A stretch of DNA of 64,000 bases, taken from NCBI RefSeq assembly GCF_021172045.1, contig NZ_CP087164.1, positions 1,674,001 through 1,738,000 on the forward strand, written 5' to 3'. Positions 1 to 7,497 of this stretch are shown here, in pieces. Both the position numbers and the translations under genes were made by a program. Each line of letters starts with the position of its first letter. The stretch's first letter is position 1. Below the pieces are notes generated by a model. The model ran no database searches and had not been told where the DNA came from. It saw nothing but the letters and a program-made list of their open reading frames with translations. Source of the stretch: Capillimicrobium parvum (GTDB lineage Bacteria > Actinomycetota > Thermoleophilia > Solirubrobacterales > Solirubrobacteraceae).

Positions 1-553
1 CCTCCAGGCCGCCGCCGCAGTGGACGATCGTCTGCTCGCACAGCGCCCCGGCGGTCGAGGCGAACGTGACGTGCGTGCGGACGCTCAGGCAGGACGCCTC
101 GCGGCGCGCGATGCGCGCGTCGCCCGCCATCGCCGCCTCGGCGGCCAGCAGGTGATCGAGCTTCACGTCGACCGAGACGGCGAACGGGTCCTGCGCGCAC
201 GGCGACGCCCAGGTGCCCGTGGCGGGCGTCACGCCGGTCACTGCCGCCGCCCATGCGCGCCGGCCGGCGGCCGGGCGCGGCTGGGCCTCGGCGACCGCGA
301 TCGCGCGGGCGAGCGCGCCGCGCGCGGCGGCGGGCGTCATCTCGGCGGTGGCGGCGAAGCCCCAGGCACCGCCGCTGCGCACCCGGACGCCAACCCCGGC
401 CGACGCCTCCGACTCCAGCCACTCGACGGCGCCGTTGCGCACGCCGATCGCCTCGCTGTCGCGGACGACGACCCGCGCCTCGGCGTGGTCGCACCCGGCG
501 GGGACGACGCCGAGGAGGTCCTGCAGGAGGTCGCGCACGGACACGGCGGTCAT
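1..553 (-). CDS. TldD/PmbA family protein, N-terminal part only
   Basis: The first 184 codons are visible and the frame stays open to base 1, so the gene runs off the window. The ATG at 553-551 follows the TAG stop of the upstream reductase gene (556-554) with no gap, so the two are surely co-transcribed. Near the start are VRNGAVEWLESEA and then VRSGGAWGFAA, the N-terminal signature of the TldD/PmbA (TldE) family. In known systems TldD and TldE form a heterodimeric metalloprotease that trims unfolded peptides and matures some peptide natural products. The metal-binding half lies outside the window, so I cannot tell a catalytic TldD from a TldE. Confidence 0.75.
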   Translation of the reverse strand, partial: MTAVSVRDLLQDLLGVVPAGCDHAEARVVVRDSEAIGVRNGAVEWLESEASAGVGVRVRSGGAWGFAATAEMTPAAARGALARAIAVAEAQPRPAAGRRAWAAAVTGVTPATGTWASPCAQDPFAVSVDVKLDHLLAAEAAMAGDARIARREASCLSVRTHVTFASTAGALCEQTIVHCGGGLE

Positions 554-1543
554 CTACCAGGCGGCCGTGTACAGCGCCAGCAGCTCGTCCGCGTCGGCGG
601 CGGGCGGCGTGAGCTCCAGGCCGTCGGCGCGCCGGGCCGCGGCGGCGGCGATCGCCGGCAGCGCGTCGTGGGGGACGCCGAGGTCGCGGATGCGCTCGGC
701 GCCCGCGTGCCGGGCGAGGTCGGCGGCGACGCCCGCGGCCTCGGCGCCCATCGCCGCCTCGATGCGGCCCAGGCGCTCGGGCGAGCGGCTGCGCAGCGCC
801 TCGACCGTGTGGGGGAGCAGGACGGCGTTCGCCGGTCCGTGGGCGACGCCGGCCTCGCGCACGAGCGTCTGGGCGGCGACGTGGTGCAGGCCGTAGCCCT
901 GGCCGTCGATCGCGTAGCCGGACAGCAGGGCGCCGAGCGCGAGCGCGTCGCGGTCGGGCTCGGCGGTCTCCCACGCGCGGGTGATCAGCCGCGCCGCCTC
1001 GATCGCGGCGAGCGTCGGCACCGGCGAGGCGTGGACCGTGAGCGGACCCTCGATCGCGTGGGCCAGCGCGTTGGCGGCGCTGGCCGCGAGCGGACCGGGC
1101 GGCTGGGACGCCGCCAGGGTCGGGTCGGTGAGGACGATGGACGGGCGCAGCGGCCGCAGGCGCAGGCCGCGGGGCGGCCGGTGCACGCCGGTCATCTCGG
1201 CGGCCGACAGGGTCGTGGGGACGGCGGCGAGCGCGCGGGCGCAGGCCGCGCCGGCGATGCCCTTGCCGACGTCGATGACCCGCCCGCCGCCGAGCGCGAC
1301 GATCAGCAGGCCGGCGGCGTCGCCGAGGCGCTCGAGCAGGTCGCCGGCCGCGTCGTCGACCCGGCCGGCCGGGACGTCATGGCGCTCGCCGGCCGCCTCG
1401 ACGATGGAGGGCGCCGCGGCGGCCGCACGGGGCGTGGTGAGCAGCAGGTAGCCGTCGCCGAGGAGCGAGGGCGCGTCGGCGAGCGCGCCGCGGCCGAAAC
1501 GGATCGTGCGCTCGCCGTCCTGCCAGCGAAAGCTCTCGGTCAT
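554..1543 (-). CDS. Iron-containing alcohol dehydrogenase, maleylacetate reductase-like
   Basis: 329 aa from the ATG at 1543 (MTESFRWQDG); an in-frame start 12 codons upstream is possible but lacks family similarity. The N-terminal half has the dinucleotide-binding GGGRVIDVGKG. The C-terminal half has the metal-ligand region: NALAHAIEGP, then GLHHVAAQTLV, an HG pair and VLLPHTVEAL. The last two follow the pattern of maleylacetate reductases, which reduce maleylacetate to 3-oxoadipate with NAD(P)H in chloroaromatic and resorcinol breakdown. No ring-cleavage gene sits beside it, and its partner here is a TldD-family gene, so the physiological substrate is unknown. Generic Fe-ADH is the alternative. 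Confidence 0.75.
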   Translation of the reverse strand: MTESFRWQDGERTIRFGRGALADAPSLLGDGYLLLTTPRAAAAAPSIVEAAGERHDVPAGRVDDAAGDLLERLGDAAGLLIVALGGGRVIDVGKGIAGAACARALAAVPTTLSAAEMTGVHRPPRGLRLRPLRPSIVLTDPTLAASQPPGPLAASAANALAHAIEGPLTVHASPVPTLAAIEAARLITRAWETAEPDRDALALGALLSGYAIDGQGYGLHHVAAQTLVREAGVAHGPANAVLLPHTVEALRSRSPERLGRIEAAMGAEAAGVAADLARHAGAERIRDLGVPHDALPAIAAAAARRADGLELTPPAADADELLALYTAAW

Positions 1544-1702
1544 CCGGTGCAGTATGCGCGGCGCGCGGCCGGGCCGCACAGCGGCGTTCGGCCGCCCGTG
1601 CCCGCTGAGCGCGCGCAGACGGCCGGACGTGAAGCGATGGCCTGGGGGCGGGACGCCGCGGCCGTCCGGCGGCGGGGCACGCGCCCGCCGCCGGCGGCAA
1701 CG

Positions 1703-2029
1703 TCACGGTCGCGCGAGCGCGACGGCCGGCGAGGGGCGGCGGAGGGAAAGCCGCCGGCGCCGGTTCGTGCTCCCCGGGATGCCCATGAGGCGGGCACGCG
1801 TGCGGAGGAGCTCGACGAGGTCCGCGGTGGGGCGGAAGGGGTCGGCGACGGCCCGATCCTGCTCGACGGCGAGCGCGGCCACGACGTCGCCCTCGACGTC
1901 GGCCACGAGGACCTCGCCCTGCAGCGCGGCGGCGCTGTCGAGAGCGGCGAGGCGCGTCAGCGCGCGCTCGTCCTCGGGGCGCGCCGGCCGGATGACGATG
2001 GTCTCGAGGGTGGTGTGCATGGTGGTCAT
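1703..2029 (-). CDS. Small acetyltransferase-like protein of unknown function, copy 1
   Basis: 108 aa, ATG at 2029. It opens like the first strand-helix unit of a GNAT acetyltransferase (IVIRPARPEDERALTRLAALD) and then has a strand-rich segment ending in AVADPF and VELLRTRARL. It is too short for a complete GNAT fold, whose acetyl-CoA loop is not seen. A clear relative lies at 3111-3425, with matching RLAALD, AVADPF and VELLR blocks, on the far side of the LysR gene. The last 25 residues are arginine-rich with no counterpart in the relative. It is transcribed away from LysR. Function unknown. Confidence 0.55.
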   Translation of the reverse strand: MTTMHTTLETIVIRPARPEDERALTRLAALDSAAALQGEVLVADVEGDVVAALAVEQDRAVADPFRPTADLVELLRTRARLMGIPGSTNRRRRLSLRRPSPAVALARP

Positions 2030-2098
2030 GTCCGGTGCACCTCCTTGGCTTGATCTGCGGGGCTACCGAGAAGACGTCCAAGACGATGCCACCGTGAC

Positions 2099-2140
2099 GT
2101 CATCAGAACAAATGACATTTCGAGCTGGTCGCGATAAGGT
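2099..2140 (+). promoter_or_regulatory. LysR-gene promoter with overlapping inverted repeat
   Basis: GTCAT (2099-2103) and ATGAC (2112-2116) form an inverted repeat containing the T-N11-A spacing typical of LysR-type binding sites (T2103, A2115). The right arm merges into ATGACA (2112-2117), a plausible -35. It is followed after 17 bases by TAAGGT (2135-2140) as -10. The ATG is 6 nt further, so the transcript would start at or next to the start codon. This looks like an autoregulated, leaderless LysR promoter that could also serve the divergent gene at 2029. Confidence 0.5.
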
Positions 2141-2146
2141 GCGCTT

Positions 2147-3085
2147 ATGCTCGACGTCAAGCGCCTCCGGGTGCTCCGTGAGGTCGCCGCCCAGGGCTCG
2201 TTCTCCGGCGCGGCCGAGTCGCTCGCCTACACGCAGTCGGCCATCTCCCAGCAGATCGCCGCCCTCGAACGCGAGGCGGGAACGAAGCTCGTCGAGCGCA
2301 GCGCGCGCGCCGTGCGGCTCACGGAGGCCGGCGAGGCGCTCGTCGGCCACGCGGACGCGATCCTCGCCCGCCTGCAGGCGGCCGAGCGCGACCTCGAGGC
2401 GATCGCGGGCCTGCGCGGCGGCCGTGTCCGCGTGGTCGCGTTCCCGAGCGCCGGCGCGTCGCTCATGCCGATGGCGGTGGCGGCGTTCCGCGAGCGCCAT
2501 CCGGGTGTGGAGCTGATCCTCGAGCCGCGCGAGCCCGACGAGGCGCTCGTGGCGCTGAAGGCGGGGGAGGCGGACGTCGCGGTGACGCTCGAGGCGGGGT
2601 TCGCCCCGATCGAGGACGAGGCGATCGAGACCGTCCACCTCCTCGACGATCCGATGTTCGTCGCGCTGCCGGGCGACCATCCGATGGCGGCCAAGGCGCG
2701 GCTGCGCCTGGAGGATCTTCAGGGCGAGGCGTGGATCCAGGGCACGAGCCGGGCCACGTGCCCGGACACCCGCATCTTCCTGCGCACGTGCGCGGCGTGC
2801 GGGTTCGAGCCGCGGATGGCCTTCCAGTCCGACGACTACGCCGCCATCCAAGGCTTCATCGCGGCCGGCGTGGGCGTCGCGCTGATCCCGGACCTGGCGC
2901 TGACGACGCCGCGCGACGACATCGCGATCCGCACTCTCGTGGGCGTCGCCCCGCGCCGCCGCGTGCTGGCGGCGACGCTCGCGGGGTCGGCGCGCGGTCC
3001 CGCCACCCAGGCGATGGTGGCCATCCTCGAGGAGGTCGGGCGGGGCTGGCAGGCCAGCCGCCACGACCTCCAGCTCGCAAGCTGA
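2147..3085 (+). CDS. LysR-family transcriptional regulator
   Basis: 312 aa. Residues about 1-62 are the winged helix-turn-helix (GSFSGAAESLAYTQSAISQQ), followed by the linker helix. Residues about 90-300 form the periplasmic-binding-like effector domain (VRVVAFPSAGASLMP and GFIAAGVGVALIPDLAL). It would bind DNA as a tetramer and respond to a small ligand. No Shine-Dalgarno precedes the ATG, which fits the leaderless promoter immediately upstream. Its most likely targets are itself and the divergent small gene at 1703-2029. The ligand cannot be read from sequence. Confidence 0.92.
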   Translation: MLDVKRLRVLREVAAQGSFSGAAESLAYTQSAISQQIAALEREAGTKLVERSARAVRLTEAGEALVGHADAILARLQAAERDLEAIAGLRGGRVRVVAFPSAGASLMPMAVAAFRERHPGVELILEPREPDEALVALKAGEADVAVTLEAGFAPIEDEAIETVHLLDDPMFVALPGDHPMAAKARLRLEDLQGEAWIQGTSRATCPDTRIFLRTCAACGFEPRMAFQSDDYAAIQGFIAAGVGVALIPDLALTTPRDDIAIRTLVGVAPRRRVLAATLAGSARGPATQAMVAILEEVGRGWQASRHDLQLAS

Positions 3086-3110
3086 CGCGGCCGCGCCCAC
3101 CGGGCGCGCC

Positions 3111-3425
3111 CTACCGCGCCAGCTGACCCGCGCGCACGCGCAGCAGCTCGACGAACGGCGCGCTGCGCTCGAACGGGTCGGCGACGGCCTCGCCGCCGCG
3201 CAGCCCGACGGCCGCGATCGGCCGGCCGCCGATCTCCGCGATGAGGCGCGGGCCCGCGGGCAGCGGCGCGCCGTCCAGCGCGGCCAGGCGCTCGAGCGCC
3301 GGTTCGCGCAGCTCGGACACACGGATCGTCACCGGCTGGCCGAGGTCGTCGCCGCGTGCACGACGCCGGGCCGGGTCAGCCGGGTGATACGAGCGCGTGG
3401 CGTGATGAAAGAACGACGGGAACAC
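3111..3425 (-). CDS. Small acetyltransferase-like protein of unknown function, copy 2
   Basis: 104 aa from the ATG at 3425; a later start is possible because the first 30 residues are basic and unlike the relative. It shares RLAALDG, AVADPFERS and FVELLRVRAG with the 108-aa protein at 1703-2029 and lacks that protein's arginine-rich tail. Both are on the minus strand, on either side of the LysR gene, so they look like copies of one ancestral gene. It faces the CGNR regulator gene across an 88-bp intergenic region containing a perfect palindrome. No function is assigned. Confidence 0.5.
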   Translation of the reverse strand: MFPSFFHHATRSYHPADPARRRARGDDLGQPVTIRVSELREPALERLAALDGAPLPAGPRLIAEIGGRPIAAVGLRGGEAVADPFERSAPFVELLRVRAGQLAR

Positions 3426-3473
3426 GACGGCCCTCCCCTGATCGCGTCTGCTGTAACTACCAATAGAGAATAG

Positions 3474-3489
3474 CAGGTTAGCTAACCTG
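3474..3489. promoter_or_regulatory. Perfect 16-bp palindrome, candidate operator
   Basis: CAGGTTAGCTAACCTG reads identically on both strands. It lies in an unusually AT-rich patch between the divergent small gene (start 3425) and the CGNR zinc-finger gene (start 3514), 24 bp before that ATG. A perfect palindrome in this position is what a dimeric repressor would bind. The adjacent CGNR protein is the obvious candidate, by autoregulation. Confidence 0.55.
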
Positions 3490-3513
3490 TCACAACGCTA
3501 TGGTGGTGTCACG

Positions 3514-4071
3514 ATGAGCAATGCGGCCCCCGGCGAGCTGGAGATCGTCCGGGCGTTCGTCAACACGTACGACGCCGAGGACGACCGCGAGACGTTCACG
3601 TCTCCCGAGGCGCTCGGCGACTGGCTGCGGGAGCGCGACCTGCTCGGCGGTGAGCGAGCCGCGCCGACCGCCCGCGAGGTCGAGCGCGCCCGCGAGATGC
3701 GCGAGGCGCTGCGCTCGATGCTGCGGGCGAACCACGGCGAGCCGCCCGATCGCGCCGCGGCGGCCGCGGTCGACGCCGCCGCCCGGCGCGCGAAGCTGTC
3801 GGTGCGCTTCGCCGAGGACGGGACCGCGCGGCTGGAGCCGCTGGCCAAGGGCGTGGATGCCGCGCTGGGTCGCGTGCTCGCCCGCGTCGCCGGCGCCCAG
3901 GACGACGGCACGTGGCCGCGGCTGAAGGTCTGTCCCGCCGACGACTGCCAAGCCGCCTTCTACGACAAGTCGCGCAACCGCTCCGCCGTGTGGTGCGACA
4001 TGGCCGTCTGCGGCAACCGCCAGAAGGTCCGCACGTTCCGGGCGCGCGAGCGCAGGAGCCCGTCGAGCTGA
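3514..4071 (+). CDS. CGNR zinc-finger (ABATE-domain) transcriptional regulator
   Basis: 185 aa. The N-terminal part (about 1-130) is the ABATE region, opening with LEIVRAFVNTYD. The C-terminal part is the CGNR zinc finger: CPADDCQAAFYDKSRNRS, then WCDMAVCGNRQK, giving the four cysteines and the family-naming CGNR tetrad. These are stress- or ligand-responsive DNA-binding proteins common in actinomycetes. A TATGGT box lies 9 nt before the ATG. Length is normal for the family. The palindrome at 3474-3489 is probably its operator. Regulated genes are unknown. Confidence 0.88.
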   Translation: MSNAAPGELEIVRAFVNTYDAEDDRETFTSPEALGDWLRERDLLGGERAAPTAREVERAREMREALRSMLRANHGEPPDRAAAAAVDAAARRAKLSVRFAEDGTARLEPLAKGVDAALGRVLARVAGAQDDGTWPRLKVCPADDCQAAFYDKSRNRSAVWCDMAVCGNRQKVRTFRARERRSPSS

Positions 4072-4192
4072 GCTGGGGCCGGGCGAGGGTCGCCGCCAGT
4101 TTCGGGCGCCCGGCGCGTTTGCACGACCATCTACTAGCCTCCCCGGCGCGCCGGTCCGACATCCGGCGCATCGCCAGGCCGAAGGAGCAATC

Positions 4193-5236
4193 GTGCGGGG
4201 GCGTGATCGCTGGATCGAGGGATTGCAGATCCTCGTCGTCGACGACGAGCCCGCCAACGTGCTCGCGCTGCGGGCGCTGCTCGAGAGCTGGCACTTCCAG
4301 CGCGTGGAGACCACGACGGACCCACACGACGCGCTGGCCCGCTGCCGGACGCGCGAGCCGGACCTGCTCATGCTCGACCTCCACATGCCGGGCCTCGACG
4401 GCTTCGGCGTCATGCGGCAGCTGCGGATCGGCAGCCGCCGCTCGCTCTCGCTGCCCGTGCTCGTCCTGACCGCGGACATCACGCCGGACGTCCGCCGCCG
4501 GGCGCTCGACGCCGGGGCGCGCGACTTCCTGACCAAGCCGTTCGACGCCGAGGAGGTCCGCCTGCGCGTGCGCAACCTGCTCGAGATGCGCGAGCTGCAG
4601 CTCCAGCATGCGGCGGTCGAGGCGTCGCTGGAGGCGCGCGTCCGCCAGCGGACCGTCGAGCTCGAGTCGGCGCGGATGGAGATGCTGCAGCGGCTCGCGC
4701 TGGCCGCCGAGTTCCGCGACGACCGCACCGGGGAGCACACGCAGCGCGTCGGCCGCACGGCCCGGGAGCTGGCCTTCCTCATGGGGCTGTCCGACGCGGA
4801 CGGCGAGCAGGTCGGACTCGCCGCGCCGCTGCACGACGTCGGCAAGATCGCGATCTCGGACTCCATCCTGCTCAAGCCCGGGCCGCTCACGCCCCGGGAG
4901 CGCGACGTCATGCAGCGCCACACCCTCGCCGGCGCCCAGATCCTGCGCGGCAGCGGCTCGGAGCTGCTGCGCACGGCCGAGCAGATCGCGCTGACCCACC
5001 ATGAGCGCTGGGACGGTGCCGGCTATCCGCACGGGCTGTGCGGCGAGAAGATCCCCCTCGCCGGCCGGGTCGTCGCGGTCGCCGACGTCTTCGATGCGCT
5101 GACCCACGTCCGCCCGTACAAGCACGCGTGGAGCGTGGACCGGGCGGTCACGACGATCGTCGGGGATCGGGCGTGCCGCTTCGACCCTCAGGTGGTCGAT
5201 GCGTTCACGACGCTGGAGCACCCGGTCCTGCTGTGA
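4193..5236 (+). CDS. Response regulator with HD-GYP cyclic-di-GMP phosphodiesterase output
   Basis: 347 aa from GTG 4193, preceded by GAAGGAG six bases upstream. Residues 11-130 are a receiver domain (ILVVDDEPANV acidic pocket, MLDLHMPGLDG phospho-acceptor Asp, TKPF lysine). A helical linker follows to about residue 165. Residues about 170-340 are an HD-GYP domain with HDVGK and WDGAGYPHGL, both metal-binding signatures intact. Phosphorylation would switch hydrolysis of cyclic di-GMP. No histidine kinase gene is adjacent, so its partner is elsewhere. Its 3' end overlaps the convergent SDR gene by 32 bp. Confidence 0.93.
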   Translation: MRGRDRWIEGLQILVVDDEPANVLALRALLESWHFQRVETTTDPHDALARCRTREPDLLMLDLHMPGLDGFGVMRQLRIGSRRSLSLPVLVLTADITPDVRRRALDAGARDFLTKPFDAEEVRLRVRNLLEMRELQLQHAAVEASLEARVRQRTVELESARMEMLQRLALAAEFRDDRTGEHTQRVGRTARELAFLMGLSDADGEQVGLAAPLHDVGKIAISDSILLKPGPLTPRERDVMQRHTLAGAQILRGSGSELLRTAEQIALTHHERWDGAGYPHGLCGEKIPLAGRVVAVADVFDALTHVRPYKHAWSVDRAVTTIVGDRACRFDPQVVDAFTTLEHPVLL

Positions 5237-6161
5237 CCGGCGGCGCGGTGAGCGCCTCACACGCGTCCCAGAGGGTCCGGCGGTCGGCGGGGTCGTCCCC
5301 GCCCCGGCCCAGCAGGTGCGTGGGCCGCGGGCGGCGGTCCTGCCAGAAGCGCCCGTTGCAGCGCCCGGGCGCCGCGGCGGCCGCCAGCCAGACGATCGTG
5401 TCGGCGCCCTGCTCGGGCGTACGCAGCAACGGTCGGGCGAGGCGGTGAAAGGCGCTCAGCGACTCCGCCAGCCCCGGCGTGTCGACCCACCCGGGGTGCA
5501 TCGCGTGCGTGACCCGCTCGGGGCGATGGAGCGCCCACTCCTCGGCGAGCGCGACCTGCATGCGCTTCGTCCGCGCGTAGGCCGTCGTGCCGTCGTAGCC
5601 GCCGGCGCGGTACTGCAGGTCGTCCACGCGCAGGCGCTGGGCGTACATGCCGCCCGACGACACCCAGATCGTCCGCCCCGCCGGCAGGAGCCGGCTGAGC
5701 AGGTGCGGGCCGAGGACGTGCGTGGCGAACGTCAGCTCGTGGCCCTCGACGGTCTCGATCCGGCGCTCGGGCAGCACGCCGGCGTTGTGCACGAGCACGC
5801 CGAGGTCGGGCACGCGCGCCGCGAACGCGGTGGCGAACGCCCGCACGGAGGCGAGCAGGCTCACGTCGCAGACCTCGAGCTCGAGCTGCGCCCCCGGCAC
5901 CTCCGCCGCGATCTCCGCGAGGGTACGCTCCCCGCGCTCGCGGTTGCGGACGAGCAGGTGGACGCGCGCCCCGAGGCGGGCGAACCCCGTGGCCGCCGCC
6001 GTGCCGATCCCCGACCCGGCGCCGGTGACGAGCGCGCTGCGCCCGGCCAGCGCGTCCGGCGGCGGCGCCTCGAAGCCCGGCCGCCGCAGCGCCCATCCGA
6101 TCCGCGACCAGCCCGGGACGACGAGCCGGTCGAGCGCGGTGTCGAGCGGCCGCGCGAGCAT
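5205..6161 (-). CDS. Short-chain dehydrogenase/reductase, retinol-dehydrogenase-like
   Basis: 318 aa from ATG 6161, which shares one base with the stop of the MarR gene (TGATG), so translation is probably coupled. The Rossmann signature is VTGAGSGIGTAAA near residue 45, with the NAG motif in LVHNAGVLPE and the catalytic Tyr-Lys in TTAYARTKRMQ. About 35 residues precede the Rossmann fold, as in the eukaryote-like DHRS12 group of SDRs. The substrate is probably a hydrophobic alcohol or ketone. Pairing with MarR suggests induction by an aromatic or lipophilic compound. Confidence 0.85.
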   Translation of the reverse strand: MLARPLDTALDRLVVPGWSRIGWALRRPGFEAPPPDALAGRSALVTGAGSGIGTAAATGFARLGARVHLLVRNRERGERTLAEIAAEVPGAQLELEVCDVSLLASVRAFATAFAARVPDLGVLVHNAGVLPERRIETVEGHELTFATHVLGPHLLSRLLPAGRTIWVSSGGMYAQRLRVDDLQYRAGGYDGTTAYARTKRMQVALAEEWALHRPERVTHAMHPGWVDTPGLAESLSAFHRLARPLLRTPEQGADTIVWLAAAAAPGRCNGRFWQDRRPRPTHLLGRGGDDPADRRTLWDACEALTAPPVTAGPGAPAS

Positions 6162-6682
6162 CAGCTCAACGGCCCGGCGGCGTCTGGGCTGTTGCCCTCG
6201 AGCCCGCTCATGAGCCGCAGGCACTTGACGAACAGCGGCCGGTACTCCGGCGGCAGGGGCCGCAGGATCTCGGCCTGCAGCCGTTCGCTGTTGGGCACGA
6301 CGTCGAGCAGCACGTCCTTGCCAGCGTCGGTGATGAAGATCGACCACGCCCGGCGGTCGGCGGCCGAGGGCTGCCGCTCCACCAGACCGCGCGCCATGAG
6401 CCGCGAGAGCATGGCGGTCAGCGTGTTGCGGTCCACCGCGATGGCCTCGGCCAGCTCGGCGACGGTCGCGCCGGGGCGCTGGTAGGCCGCGGCGAGCGCG
6501 GCCATCTGCCGCGGCGTCAGGTCGCCCGACTGCATGATCGTCTCGAACAGCGCCTCGGCCCGGAAGTGCGCCCGCCGCAACACGTGCGAGGTCGTCGACG
6601 TCAGGTCGATCTCGTCCATGATCGCCGACAGGCGGGCATCGCGTTCGGCGCGATCGGCGGCCATGGGCCGCGGCTCGGTCAT
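6161..6682 (-). CDS. MarR-family transcriptional regulator
   Basis: 173 aa. The winged helix-turn-helix covers about residues 55-125 (PRQMAALAAAYQ, then VDRNTLTAMLSRLMARGLV, with wing residues ADRRAWSIFIT). It would act as a dimeric ligand-sensitive repressor. The gene is first in a two-gene unit with the SDR and is divergent from the aspartate-dehydrogenase-like gene, with only 17 bp between the start codons. An ATGGCG inverted repeat there overlaps both starts, so it probably controls both directions. Confidence 0.9.
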   Translation of the reverse strand: MTEPRPMAADRAERDARLSAIMDEIDLTSTTSHVLRRAHFRAEALFETIMQSGDLTPRQMAALAAAYQRPGATVAELAEAIAVDRNTLTAMLSRLMARGLVERQPSAADRRAWSIFITDAGKDVLLDVVPNSERLQAEILRPLPPEYRPLFVKCLRLMSGLEGNSPDAAGPLS

Positions 6683-6701
6683 GGCGTCATGATGGCGCCA
6701 T
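6681..6701. promoter_or_regulatory. Inverted repeat spanning two divergent start codons
   Basis: ATGGCG (6681-6686) and CGCCAT (6696-6701) are inverted arms. The right part is also a perfect 10-bp palindrome, ATGGCGCCAT (6692-6701). The element contains the start codons of both the MarR gene and the aspartate-dehydrogenase-like gene. It is a candidate MarR operator that would block both transcripts. Part of the symmetry could be a by-product of two ATGG starts placed back to back. Confidence 0.35.
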
Positions 6702-7497
6702 GCGAGAGCGCACGCGCGTCGGGATCGCCGGCATGGGCTTCATCGGGCGGCGCGTGTACGACCGCATCGCGGCCGACTCGGGTCTCGGGCTCGACGTCGT
6801 GTGCGTCTGCGACCGGCAGGCGGCGAAGCTGGCGGGATGTCCGCCCGCGATCGTCAAGTCCGATCTCGCCGGGGTGCGCGTCGCGCGCCCTGATCTCGTC
6901 CTCGAGGCGGCCGGGGCCGCGCTGCTGGCCGAGTGGGGCCGGGAGCTCCTGGGCTTCGCCGACCTCCTGCCGCTTTCGGTCGCCGCGCTCGCCGACGACG
7001 GGCTCGAGGCCGCCCTCGGCGCGGCGGCGCAGGCGTCGGGGCACCGGCTGCTGATCCCGCACGGCGCGCTGGTCGGCGTCGACGCGCTGGCCGAGCGCCA
7101 CGGCGCGTGGCGCTCGGTGACCGTCACGTTCACGAAGCACCCGTCGAACATCGAGCTCACCGCGGTCGGGCTGGACCCGGTGGACATCCGCGAGCGCACC
7201 GTCGTCTTCGACGGCCCGGTCCGCGAGATCGCCCGCCGCTTTCCGCGAAACGTCAACGCGATGGTCACCGCCGCGCTGTCGACGGTCGGCCTCGACCGCT
7301 GCCGCGGCATCCTCGTCGCCGACCCCGGGCTCTCGGAGGCGATCGCGGAGGTGCGCGCGGAGGGCGAGGATGGCGGCCTGGTGCAGACCGTCAAGCGGGG
7401 GCCGATCGTGGGCGTCTCCGGCGTCGAGATGGCGGACGCCGTCATGCACTCGATCGTCACGGCGACAGGCGGCGGTGCGGGGCTGCGCTTCGTCTAG
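6700..7497 (+). CDS. Aspartate dehydrogenase-domain (NadX-like) oxidoreductase
   Basis: 265 aa. The NAD(P)-binding motif GIAGMGFIG starts at residue 9, and the C-terminal catalytic domain has PHGALVGVDAL and RFPRNVNAMVTAAL, matching L-aspartate dehydrogenases. The known reaction oxidises aspartate to iminoaspartate, a precursor of quinolinate for NAD synthesis. No nadA or nadC is nearby. Its stop overlaps that of convergent kynureninase by a few bases, so they are not co-transcribed. A related amino-acid dehydrogenase in catabolism is equally possible. Confidence 0.75.
   Translation: MRERTRVGIAGMGFIGRRVYDRIAADSGLGLDVVCVCDRQAAKLAGCPPAIVKSDLAGVRVARPDLVLEAAGAALLAEWGRELLGFADLLPLSVAALADDGLEAALGAAAQASGHRLLIPHGALVGVDALAERHGAWRSVTVTFTKHPSNIELTAVGLDPVDIRERTVVFDGPVREIARRFPRNVNAMVTAALSTVGLDRCRGILVADPGLSEAIAEVRAEGEDGGLVQTVKRGPIVGVSGVEMADAVMHSIVTATGGGAGLRFV

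Noticed and set aside
20-2053. 677-codon open frame on the plus strand across the TldD, reductase and small-gene region
   Set aside because: Antisense to genes with clear family motifs; its Arg/Gly/Ala-rich product is what GC-rich complementary strands give by default.
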